DNA of 64,000 nt from Dillenia suffruticosa. Lineage: Eukaryota; Streptophyta; Magnoliopsida; Dilleniales; Dilleniaceae. Below are positions 22,127 to 33,090 of this stretch, in pieces. The position numbers and the translations under genes were made by a program. The number at the start of each line of letters is the position of its first letter. The stretch's first letter is position 1. The DNA lies in the NCBI GenBank assembly GCA_033439265.1, contig JAVTVX010000012.1, positions 29,644,761-29,708,760 of the forward strand, given 5' to 3'. The notes below the pieces were generated by a model. It had not been told where the DNA came from. It saw only the letters and a list, made by a program, of their open reading frames with translations, and did not search any database.

Positions 22127-23262
22127 CTCATATAGCCCAACTATTTCTCATCTATTTTGGCAAATGATCTCCACCTATTAGCAGATGCAAAGCCTAGGGT
22201 TACGACTATGGCTTTGGAATATCTCTGGAAGTTTTCCATGAGGAGTGGGCTGGTGCTAAGCCCCCAGAATTCTAAGTTATTCATCTCTCCTCGGGCTCTT
22301 TTATCACAAAAGAGGCGCTTGGCAGATCAGAGTCATTTTCACTTAATGGATGATTTATGGATGTATTTGGGAATTCCCATTATGCACGGTCGTGTCAAAG
22401 GAGACCAGTATTAGTACCTGGTGAAAGGGTCCATAACCAAATCATTGGCAGGAAATTGAGGATCTTAAGTATAGCGGGGCAAAAAACCATAATTCAGGCA
22501 ACTACTTCTGTACTTATGGGATATGCTATTCAATCAGCTTGGCTTCCGAAATCGGTTTGCTTGTAGTTGAACTATCTAAACCACCAGCTCCTTTGGGGAG
22601 AGCCGAGGGGTCCTATCATGTTCATGCAGTTTGTTGGGATAGAGTTTGCCGGTCTAAAGAGGTTAGGAATTGGGAATTAGAAATACAAGAGATGCAAATA
22701 GGGCTTTTCTAGCACAACTCGGGTGCTGCATCCTCTCCTTGGACCCAACGTAATGGTGTCAGGTTTTTCGACATAAATATTTTCATCATGGAGATTTCCT
22801 GCACCACAGTAGTCCATCCTATTGTTCTTTCCATTTGTGAGGTATTTTGAGAATTTGAGACTCTCTTAGGAGTGGACTTCATTTGCGGTTGGGCAATGGA
22901 TGAACTATTAAATTTTGAGAGGATAATTGGATTGGCTCAAGTCCGTTAGCTCAGTATTTGTCAGGGGATGGTGGATTGTTTCATAACTATGGTAGACAGT
23001 GGGATGTCAAGAGACTCGCGGCTATTCTCCCTTTGGAAATTGTGGAAGAGGTATAGGCTATTATGATTCCACGAGATCCTAAGACTCGAGATGTAGTATG
23101 TTGGGTGGGGAATCCTTCAAGGGTCTTCTTAATTTGGTTTGCTTATACCACTTTTTGCCTATTTGAGAATTGAGGTACCCTCCAGCAAGAATCTGGAGTT
23201 AGATTTGGAAGATGAAATGTCTCAAAAGAGTCAAATTTTTGGTGTGGCAATTAAACATGAGA
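22127..23262 (+). pseudogene. LINE reverse transcriptase, 5'-truncated; segment 1 of the interrupted LINE
   Basis: It opens inside the RT palm: LANDLHLLADAKPRV corresponds to the FADDL box, with one catalytic Asp changed to Asn. It continues with SGLVLSPQNSKLFIS, YLGIPIMHGRVK, IIGRKLRILSIAGQKTIIQA and QSAWLPKSVC, the ordered thumb motifs of plant L1-like LINEs. Downstream, WDVKRLAAILPLEIVEE and KCLKRVKFLVWQLNMR belong to the zinc-binding region. Stops and frameshifts are frequent. The sequence is cut after AACATGAGA by the Gypsy LTR at 23263 and resumes in register at 39691. Confidence 0.88.
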
Positions 23263-26052
23263 TGTCACATCCTGATCCTCGGACCTGAACAAGCGACAAC
23301 TGCCATGTTATTTTGAACGATGTGCAATCCTGGGCATGCACTCCGAGACTCCACAAGACTAATCTATCTTCAATACAATCTCAGATCCTAATGGATTCTC
23401 TGTAATCATAAATCATTCTTCATAAGATCTCATTCAACATGAAACAAGTCCCAATAAGTTTAACAAAAAGTGACCGATCCAAATAAAAATGTATATATAC
23501 AAAAGCAACAAAATTTCTAAAGTAATTCATAATATAACAAAGTTCTACTTCCCTTTTAACCTTTACTCTCCAAAGATCCTTCCATGAACTGAATAAATCA
23601 AAATAAGACTAACTCACATGAAGTAAATGGTTCCGACTAAGATGGATGTCAAAAGATGCCAAAAAAAAAATTATATATGTGTGTGTGTGTGTGTGTATGT
23701 ATATATATATATATATCCTTTAACTCGAGTAACTAGTTACAAACTTGAAAATATAAGAGAAAAGAATGGGATGAATACAATTAACCTAATAAATGAAAAA
23801 TCTATATACATACTAATGAGCGGAAGTATGATTGTGCTTTAAATCTATTAACAACAAAATTCAATTTATAATTATGAAAAAAAAATCGTAATTTTTAAAA
23901 CCATTGCATTGAAAAATATTCTTCTTTGCATCAAAATGGATATTCAAAATGGGTTGCAATTTATCCAAAATCTTGAAACTACCAAAGATATACTTCCTAA
24001 TCCAAGAACTTAGCCGAGATCAAGAATTAGACCCACCAAAGGTTTTTATTCATTCATTTATTCAAAAAATGTCACGTTCTTGATATTGGCTTGGATATCT
24101 CCATTGGTGATTCATGGTTACCCAATTGAAAGTTTGAGTAGGTGAATTCTGGTATCACACTACCCCAATCAAATATCCGATTCCACTTATGCCGCTCTTT
24201 CTCCAACTAATTATGAGTGAGTAATAAACCACAGCAGTTGCATGTATAATCGGAAACCATAAAACATCTTTTTCATTTTCAATTAAATTCTAAAATCATT
24301 TCGCAATCCATATTTATTTTTGTCTCAATTAAACATCAGTCAACCATGGGAAGTAAATCATGTTGCATTAACATTGAAAATTCATATTTTCAGTATCATC
24401 GTTTCAAGAGAACATAACACAATCAAACTAAATTATAAAACCAATTTTAAAATAATATTTCAAAATATATAAATCATTTCCCATTAAACAAGATATAAAA
24501 AACTCACTCACAATTTGGGAAGGGTCTGCACTCCCACTAATTCAGATCCTTAACTTTATCCCAATTCGAAGGGCCTTCACCTAAGTTTTGTATGCACCGT
24601 GACATAAAGTAAAGTTACACATTAATATGTTACAAACATAAAACTATATACATGATGTGTAAATATAACTCTATTATTTTGACATCTATTAAATCTAGTT
24701 AACACTTATTGTCATTCCAGTTTCTACCAATCCAACAAATATTACAAATTCTCAACACCTACATGCTTTAAAAAAATGATCATATCTTAGACTAAAATTC
24801 CCAGACTGCAGAAATTCTAATTTTTGTTTAAAGATTAGATATAAAACAATAACTTATATATTTACAACCCAAATCCATTTCAATCACACAAAAATATTTA
24901 AGTCCTTATTGTGATTGTCATAACTGCATAACTCTAATGTGCATAGTCACAGAAAAATAGTTATAACTTTCATTACTCATATCCAATTCATATGATTCAA
25001 ATCTCAAATTAAATATAAGATATGGATCTATAACTTTCATGTTTAAATTTTAGTTTAAATTCAAGTCCAAAATAAAACAAAAAATAAAGCATTCTGCAAA
25101 ATATATTTTTTTAGAAAAATTCACAAAAAATTAAATTCTCAACTAAATGTCTACATGTCATTTTAAAACCCTAAAGTCTAGTTTCAAAAGGAACAAACCT
25201 TGCTCAATTTACTTTTGTATAGAGAAAGTTATGAATGAAAAAGTACAATAAGCTCAAACTATTCAGCTCATAGGAAAATCTAGGGTTTCATCTTATTCTA
25301 ATCTTTCAACATACATGTAGGTTCAGATCATTAAACAAATTATTTAACATAATTCCAAAGATAAATCAAAACCTAAAACTATGAATTTAAGCTTACCATA
25401 CACTTGGCTCAAGAGATTTAAATCCATCCCCAACTTGATCACTTTTAAATGCAAACTCCCTGCACCAACTTGATACAAACCCAAATTTTTTTCTTATGAT
25501 CAACTCAAAAATTTGCTAAAAGATGTTAAAAGTGAATTATGAGGGCTTAGAGATCAAAACTTTGGTGAAAGTTATTTGGAAGATTCGAATAAAATGAAAG
25601 GGAAAAGAAGAAAAGTGTAAAGAATCCAAAAAAGTTCAAGAACCCCCTTTTCTCTCTCTCCATTTCTTGCTCTTTCTATCTCCCTCTCTCTTTGACATCC
25701 TCGGCCAACATATTACCCTATTTTATTTTTAAATGTAACCCATCATATAGAACGAGAAACATAAATGTTCTCATTGACTTTTCTAACTCTTGTTTTCAAA
25801 AGAAAAGAAGAGAATAAAAGTAATGAAAGCCCAAACATTGGTGGAGTTTTGAAAAATAATTAACTCAAATATTGGGCTCTATAATGGGTTCAAAGAATTG
25901 GATTTCATAATTTTAGGGTACCACAAGTTCACACCAAACCTAATTTTCATTTCTTAATTCATCCAATTCCATGGTTCAAATTTACACTACCAAAATTTAC
26001 CCTATAAGGTACAAGTCATTCATACAACTAGACATTAATTTTTGATTTTACA
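23263..26052 (-). repeat. 3' LTR (LTR-A) of the Gypsy element
   Basis: It begins TGTCACATCCTGATCC and ends TTGATTTTACA on the plus strand. It aligns along its whole length with LTR-B. It has a GT/AT microsatellite at 23676-23718 that LTR-B lacks. Confidence 0.92.
23676..23718. repeat. Microsatellite (TG)n(TA)n
   Basis: GTGTGTGTGTGTGTGT followed by ATATATATATATAT. It is absent from the corresponding point in LTR-B (about 31885), so it arose after insertion. Confidence 0.95.
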
Positions 26053-26068
26053 AGTTCTACCCCCACAG
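26053..26068 (-). other. Probable polypurine tract of the Gypsy element
   Basis: In element sense the bases next to the 3' LTR read CTGTGGGGGTAGAACT, a G/A-rich stretch at the correct place for plus-strand priming. Confidence 0.65.
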
Positions 26069-26094
26069 AATGAATTTTATCCTCAGAATTCACT

Positions 26095-26640
26095 ATATCT
26101 TACCTTTAAACGAGAGGGGATATTGTCTTCGCATCTGATTCTCTAGTTCTGATGTCATCTCTTCTACTTGATCGTTCTTCCATGAAACTTTAACTATAGT
26201 TAGCTCCTTGTTTCTCAAGTTTTAATTGACAATCCAAAACCGCAACTAATTTAGTCTCAAAACTCCTTTCTCTTAACTCAAGTGGAGGCTTTTCAAGAAC
26301 ATGTGATGGGAACGGTATGTACTTTTTGAGCATGGACACACGGAACACATCATGGATTTTCTCCAACTTCGAAGGTAACTCAAGTCTATATGCTATATTT
26401 TTTATTCACTCAATGACCTTACATGGACCAATGTAGGGTTTAGCTTTCCTCAAGTCTAAAAACGGATCACCGCTTTCTAAGGCAATTTTCAAGAATACCA
26501 TATCACCTATCTCAAATTTCAATGGTCTTCTTTTTCTATCGGCATAGTTTTTCTGACGATCTTGTACTGCTTTCATTCTTTCGCGAATGATCTTAACTTT
26601 CTCAACTATAGCATAAATCAACTCTAAGCTTTCAAACTTT
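26095..26640 (-). pseudogene. Integrase C-terminus and chromodomain of the Gypsy element
   Basis: The minus strand gives IRERMKAVQDRQKNYADRKR and LKFEIGDMVFLKI, then YRLELPSKLEKIHDVFRVSM, the standard post-core region of chromovirus integrases. The last part, LTIVKVSWKNDQVEEMTSEL and MRRQYPLSF, fits the C-terminal chromodomain (KVLW-x-N....EEATWE.E..MR..YP). It is broken by stops. Confidence 0.85.
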
Positions 26641-27330
26641 CTTTCTCTGACTTCGTCCCAACATAATGGAATTCGACATTTTCTCCCATATAATATTTCA
26701 TATGGTAGTATCCCAATATTAGATTGATAACTATTATTGTAACAAAACCCACTAGAGAGATATGCCTATCCCAACTGCCAAAGAAGTCAAGTATACAAGC
26801 TTAGAGCATATCTTCCAAATTTTGGATCATTCTCTCAAATTGGGCATCAGTCTAAGGATGGAACACTATAATAAACTTCAATTTAGTCTCCAAAGACTCT
26901 TGTGATTTCGGCAAAAAATGAGAACTAAACCATGGATCTCCATCCAACATAATAGACACTGATACTTTATGCAACTTCATAATCTGATCAATGTATATCT
27001 TCGCTAGTTTCTCCAATGAATATGTAATTCGAATAGGTAAGAAATAAACAGATTTAGTAAGCTTATCCACAATTACCGAAATGGTATTATGTTCAGCCTG
27101 AGATCTTGACAATCCAATCACAAAGTCTATTGTTATGCATTCTCATTTCCACTCGGGAATTGGTAAAGGTTAGGGAAATCTAACGGGTCGTCTTTGATGT
27201 TCTGCCTTTACTTATTGGCATACTAGGCATTTAGCTACATATTCAGCTATATCCCTTTTCATTCTAGGATTCCGGTAGTTTTCTTAAATGGTTCCATACG
27301 TTTTTGTACTCCCTAGATGCATAGCATAGG
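26641..27330 (-). pseudogene. Integrase zinc-binding and catalytic core of the Gypsy element
   Basis: RMKRDIAEYVAKCLVCQ is the end of the HHCC zinc finger. ITIDFVIGLSRSQ carries the first catalytic Asp, VDKLTKSVYFLPI follows, and MLDGDPWF stands where SDRDPRF is normal, so the second Asp region is altered. Frameshifts and stops interrupt the frame. Confidence 0.82.
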
Positions 27331-27399
27331 CTGAATTATGAGTTTCCACTAGTTTAGCTTTTCAAAGATCACTATCCTTCATAACACAAATTATATCTT

Positions 27400-28860
27400 T
27401 AAATGCCATTATACCATTATCTCTCAATTTGAACACAGTTTCTTCCTCCCTCTAAATCTTTTCAAGCTCTAATTTCAACTCCTTATCAGAGGTTTGTAGT
27501 TCTCGGATTTTATCTATCAAGGTCGGCCTTATCTTAAATCTCACCACAAGAGCACCATGTCTATCACTAGCTAGTCTTACTCTAAGGGATCGAATGCTTA
27601 TAAGATGAGAGAGATAACTACTAATATTTGTCAACCTAGTTGATGACTTACAACTCAAAGCATTTGCCATCTCATTGGCCTTGCCTAGATGGTACTCAAT
27701 AATAAGATCGTAATTCTTAATAAGTTCTAACCATTTTCGTTATCTCGAATTTAACTCCTTTTAAGCAAGTAAATATTTTAGACTATTATGATTTCTATGG
27801 ATTTAGTATGTCTCATCATACAAGTAATGTCTTCATATTTTCAAAACAAATACTACTGCAACTAACTCCAAATCATGGGCAGGGTAATTTACTTCATGCT
27901 TCTTTAGTTGTCTAGAGGCATAGAATATCACTTTGTCTCCTTGCATCAACACATGCCCTAACCCATACTTGCTATCATCACAATATACAACAAATCCATT
28001 GCCACTGAGAGTGGGAGCAGATGCTAATTTCTTCTTGACCTTTTGGAAACTCGCCTCATACTAGTCACTTGATACTTTTCTAAGTTAACCTTGACAATGG
28101 AGCTGCTATCAATGAGAACCTTCGACAAATCTCCAATAGTACCCCTCTAGCCCTAAGAAATTTCGAATTTCAGTGACATACCTAGGTTGCTCTTACTTAA
28201 GGATTATTTCTACGATTTTATGATCTACAAATATTTATTCATTGGATACAATGTGGCCAAGAAAACCAACATCTCTTAACCAAAACTCACATTTGGAGAG
28301 CTTTGCATGTAACTGTTTCTCCTAGAGTATATGAATTACAACTCGAAGATGCCTTGCATGTTCTTTATCACTCTTAGAATACAATAGAATATCATCTATA
28401 AAAACAATCATAAACTTATCCAAATACTAGTGGGAGACTCGGTTCATAAGATTCATAAAAGCAGTTAAAACATTTGTTAGTTCAAAAGGCATCACTAAGA
28501 ACTCATAATGACCATACTTAGTCTGAAAAGCAGTTTTACGGATGTCGCTCTCTTTGATTTTAAGTAGAGGATACCCTAATCGAAGATCAAATTTTGAAAA
28601 TACACATACTTCTTACAACTAATCGAAAAGATCATTAATCCTAGGGAAAGGGTATTTGTTCTTAATCATCACCCGATTTAACTACCTATAATCAATACAA
28701 AGTCACAAGGTATCATCTTTCTTTTTAACAAACATAACGATGCTCCCCAAGGTAAAGAACTCGACCTAATCAACCCTTTATCTAGTAATTCTTGTAACTA
28801 CACCTTTAGCTCCTTTAATTTTGCTAGAGATATCCTATAAGGAGGGATAGAGATTGGTAC
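27400..28860 (-). pseudogene. Reverse transcriptase and RNase H of the Gypsy element
   Basis: [15 protein letters not shown] at about 28437-28370 is the RT catalytic box (YVDD equivalent FIDD, Asp pair kept). ANALSCKSSTRL near 27665 corresponds to the RNase H end VADALSRKS. Many stops separate the blocks. Confidence 0.85.
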
Positions 28861-29460
28861 TATTCACAAGAGTAAATCAATGGTAAAATCAAATTCTCGA
28901 TCTAGAGGTAACCCTAGCAACTCTTTAGAAAAGACATCTGAAAACCCGTTTACTATCGAAATATCTTTTAAGTTTGGACCCGCTTTTGTCATATCAATCA
29001 CAAGAGCTAAATAAGTCGAACATCCTTTCTTAATCATCTTTTGGGCTTCCAACACTAAGACCACACAAGTCAATAATACTCGGCATTCCCTAATAAACCC
29101 CACACTTGGGGCATCAGACCTTCTAAACTTAACTCTTTTGTATAAAGTAGTCTACCGTGGATCTTTGCCGAGATAATTAATCCAATCCCAATATTACATC
29201 AAAATCGTGATCTCAATAGGAATCAAGTTTGTTTTCAACGCTATTTCTCCAGTCTTAACTTCACAACCCTTATACACTAAGCTTCTCACTAACTGCTCAC
29301 CCAAAGGAGTTTGCACAACCAATTCATTCTCAGGAGGAAACAATTCTTTATCGGCATGCTATAAAAATGCAATACTAACAAAGGATCTATCAGTACCAGT
29401 GTCAACTAATATGTATGTATTTTGATCGAAAAGGGTCATCATACCTATTCACAAGAAATT
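28861..29460 (-). pseudogene. Aspartic protease and linker of the Gypsy element
   Basis: ILVDTGTDRSFVS at about 29425-29390 contains the protease active site DTG. GEQLVRSLVYKGCEV follows, and VFSKELLGLPLDREFDFTID near 28930-28870 is the protease-RT linker. Degenerate. Confidence 0.82.
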
Positions 29461-29999
29461 TCACCAAAATTGGATTCTTAATTATAACATGGTTAAATAT
29501 TTTTTATCTCTAATCTCATATATTTTTCCTTAAATACTCTAAAATTATTTTCACAAAATGTTTATGGTACCGTAATTCTCTACTCTTTTTGAAACACTTT
29601 GTCGCCAATTACAACCCCTATTTAATGTTGGAAACTCTCTATTTGCATAACTAGACTTTGTTCCACATTTAGAACTAACATAATATAATGATTCGTCAAT
29701 TTCCCTTCACAAAGTCTTAGAGGTCTCAAAATATATATACATCATCGTGCAAAATATTTGGTGTCATTGCCAAAAAACAAAAATTAAGCCCCAAACGTAT
29801 CAATCATCCACATGCATAATCACTATATTTCAGATATTCTTAAAATTTTATCTATGCTTTTTGACAATATTAACTATGAAAATTTTAAACTTTAAACCCA
29901 TTACTTGTGATAACATCGGGATTGATCTGAGCATCTGCCTTAGTCATTGCATATATCCCAGTTTGTGCACGTATCTAAGGATAGGAAGGATTATGGGTT

Positions 30000-31330
30000 A
30001 CTATATTGCTCCCTGTTCCGGTCTTGGGAGCAGCAATAGAGGAAGGATTAGGAACATTATCATTATTTCCCTTAGAAACACCTGATTTAGCATGCAAAGT
30101 TTGGCCCCCTTGTCCTTTATCACCTAGCTCATGCCAGCTTCTTTTAAAATGATCAATCTTTCCACAATGGAAACAATTTTTAGGCTTAGGACAAGTCCCG
30201 GTGTATACTTTCTTATAATTCTAACATTGGTCACTATTACTTCGGAAACACCTTGCACCAAAAGTGACACAGGTGGGGGAACATCCACTTTTTGGATACG
30301 ACTGGGTCATTGGTGAAGCAATCGAGCTGGAAACTGAAGCACTACCTTGGGAAGTCACACTATGACTCCTTTTGGATAATTAGTTGGGAATATCTTGGGA
30401 AGTCACACTATGACTCCTTTTGGATAATTAGTTGGGAATATTTTCAAACTTCCTTTTCTTTCCAATTTGTTCTATGATTTGACCTTTCTTTTAAACCATT
30501 TTCTCAGCCCTCAAAGCCATCTATAGCGCATGCTTGAAGTTATGTGCATTAGTGACTATCATTTTCTCTCAATGTTGAGGTTCAACCCTTTCTCAAACTT
30601 AGAATAGAGATACTCTTACATGGCCACCATTTCTGGCACATACATTGAAATCTCCCTCAATTCCACTTCATATTCAATCATCGACTTATTCTCTGGCTGG
30701 AAGTGGATGAACTCCTTCCGTTTTTTATCTTTATAGAACTAGGAATAATATTTTTCATCAATTTCTCTTAGGAATTTGCTCCAAATAATGGTAATAGAGG
30801 AATACTTCTTTAGATTTTCCCACTAAGTCCATGCTCCCTAATCGAGCAATTTAACAACAACTTTTAGCTTATCCTCATCATCTAATCCTATATCCTATAC
30901 GGTTTTCGAGATCTAATTAATCCAATCTTTAGCTACCATAGATCGCTCACCTTAGTAAAGTTACATAACCCAACTGTCAGGCTTCTTTGATCAGTTTGGA
31001 TAAGGTAATGGTAGGATGTGTAGAGGATGCAGCAACTGGCATAGAGGGTGCAACCGTTGCTAGAGGTGAAGTAGTGTTTGTAAGGTTTGGAGGTAGTGAG
31101 AGTAGTGTTTGGATTTCAGGTTGATTTTGGTGGTGGAACTTAGCTCCATATTTACTTCACTACTCCATACATTCTTAGAATATTTTCATGGGAGGAGGAA
31201 GAATCTCTGATGGTTCAGGTAGCATCAGAGCACTAAGGTAGACGTTGGCATTAGAGCACGAGAAGAAGAGGTAGCTTCGTGCTCGAAATGGAGGGAGTAA
31301 CTCCCCTCATGCGTCTCCTCGGCGCTATTA
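30000..31330 (-). pseudogene. Gag of the Gypsy element with a CCHC zinc knuckle
   Basis: KNCFHCGKIDHFKRSW at about 30185-30140 is a CCHC knuckle (Cys-x2-Cys-x4-His-x4-Cys) with the last Cys changed to Ser. The upstream part is a decayed helical capsid region with no continuous frame. Plus-strand frames over this region are antisense chance frames. Confidence 0.75.
30346..30441. repeat. 48-bp tandem duplication in gag
   Basis: CTTGGGAAGTCACACTATGA begins at 30346 and again at 30394, and the two 48-bp units are almost identical. A 48-bp step keeps the frame (16 codons). The near identity contrasts with the decayed surroundings, so the duplication is recent. Confidence 0.9.
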
Positions 31331-31464
31331 ACTACAAAAAAAAAAGATAAGGTTTAGTTCATAAAAACGAGTTAACCTATGCAAGCCTAACCGACCCTAC
31401 ACAAAACTCATCTATCCTAGAATCTATGATAAGCTCAAAAACACTTTGATAAAATTGGCACCAA

Positions 31465-31488
31465 TCTAAACTTTGATGCCAAAGAAAT
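31465..31488 (-). other. Probable tRNA-iMet primer-binding site of the Gypsy element
   Basis: Directly inside LTR-B, element-sense text reads TTTGGCATCAAAGT, against the iMet site TGGTATCAGAGC, with mostly C/T and G/A differences. Confidence 0.6.
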
Positions 31489-32260
31489 TGTCACACCTTG
31501 GTTCTTAGAACCGAACATGCAACAACCACCATGTTGTCTCAAACTACGTGCAACCCTGGGCACATATTTTGAGACTCCAAAAGGTTAATCCATCATCAAC
31601 ATAGTTTCAATCCCCAACCAATTCTCTATAATTATAAATTATTTTCTATAAGATCTCTTTCAATATGAAATAAGTAAAATCTCAATAATTTTAACAAAAA
31701 GTGACCAATCAAAATAAAAGTATACATATACAAAAACAATAAAGTTTCTACAAGTAATCCAAAATATAATAAAGGTCAACTCCCTTTTTACTTTTACCCT
31801 CCATGGATCTATCTACAAATTAAATAATCGAAAATGAGACTAACCCACACAAAGTAAATGGTTCTGACAGAGGTGGACATCACAAGGCATAAAAGAAGTC
31901 CCCTAACTGGATTAACTAACTACAAACCTAAAAATATAAAAGAAAAGAATGGGATGAGTACAATTGTATCTCATGAGCAAAAGATCTATGCACATGCCAA
32001 TAAGTGGAACTGTAATTGTATTCTAAATCCATTAACAACCAATTCATTTTATCATTATAAAAAAAAATCACTATTTTCAAAACCATTGCATTTAAAAACA
32101 TTTTTCTTTATATCAAAGTAGGTATTCAAAATGGGTTGCAATTCATTCAAAAGTTTGAGACTACCAAAAATATACATCCTAATTCAAGACTTTGGGCAAG
32201 GTCAGCGATTAGGTCCACCAAGGGTTTTTATTCATTTATTTATCTAAAAAATGTCTCGTC
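31489..32260 (-). repeat. 5' LTR (LTR-B) of the Gypsy element, part 1
   Basis: It starts TGTCACACCTTGG and follows LTR-A to AAAAAATGTCTCGTC, where another LTR is inserted. It continues at 37647. Confidence 0.9.
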
Positions 32261-32324
32261 TGTAATACCCAAAAAAAAAAGGAAAATTAAAATTAGGGCT
32301 TAAAGCCCTAATTTTCTTCCTTTT

Positions 32325-32325
32325 C

Positions 32326-32360
<35 letters not shown>

Positions 32361-32395
32361 TCTCTCTTTCCCTCTCTCTCTCTCACTCCATCTCT
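32325..32395. repeat. CT microsatellite
   Basis: Long TCTCTCTC run with minor interruptions, near the start of the nested LTR, where the related LTR at 55871 also has a CT-rich stretch. Confidence 0.95.
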
Positions 32396-32439
32396 TCCTC
32401 TCCCGCTGCCGCCGCCAGCACCGCCGCTCGCCACCATCG

Positions 32440-33090
32440 CCACCGCACCTAGCCACCGTTGCTCCTCCCTCCTCACGCGAGCGCGCTAGCCGCAGCGCTT
32501 TCCTCATCCGCGCAGCACAATCGCTGTACCACCACGAGTGCACCAGCGCAAGCAACAGCGGCAACGCGAGCGGCAGTGTGCGCGACAGCGCGTGAGCCCA
32601 ATGCGAGCCCAGTGTGCGAGCCCAGCACGAGCCCAGCGCGCGAGCCCAGCAAGAGCCAGCGCGCGAGTAGTGCGCGACCCTTTGCACGAGCCATTGCGCT
32701 CCTCTGCACGCACCTGCACGAGCGCCAACGCGCCCTTACGCACCTCTGCACGAGCCCCTACGCGCCCCAGCACGGGCTTCCCTGTGCCAACGCGCCCTCC
32801 AGCACGCCCCAGCACGAGCACAGCGCGCTCCAGCACGCGATCCACTACTCGAGCGCCCCCAGCACAAGCGCGAGCGCTCCAGCGCGCGACCCACTGCGCG
32901 AGCGCTCGATCCAGCTAGCTAGCGCGAGCCCTAGCCACTGCGGCCCAGTCCAGCACGCGACCCAGTCCGGCCCGCGGCCCACCAGACCCATCAGGCCCGC
33001 AAGCCCACCATGCCCGCCAGCCCATCAGCCCGCCAACTTGCGGCCCATGAGCCCGCGACAGCCCATGACAGTCCGTGAGCCTCTGCGAAG
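32440..33090. repeat. GC-rich degenerate array (GCGCGAGCCCAGC-type) in the nested LTR
   Basis: About 650 bp of variants of CGAGCCCAGCGCGCGAGCC give long open frames in four or five of the six frames, encoding Ala/Arg/Pro/Ser-rich polypeptides. Simultaneous openness is the mark of a GC-rich repeat with few stop codons and argues against a real gene. Confidence 0.8.
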
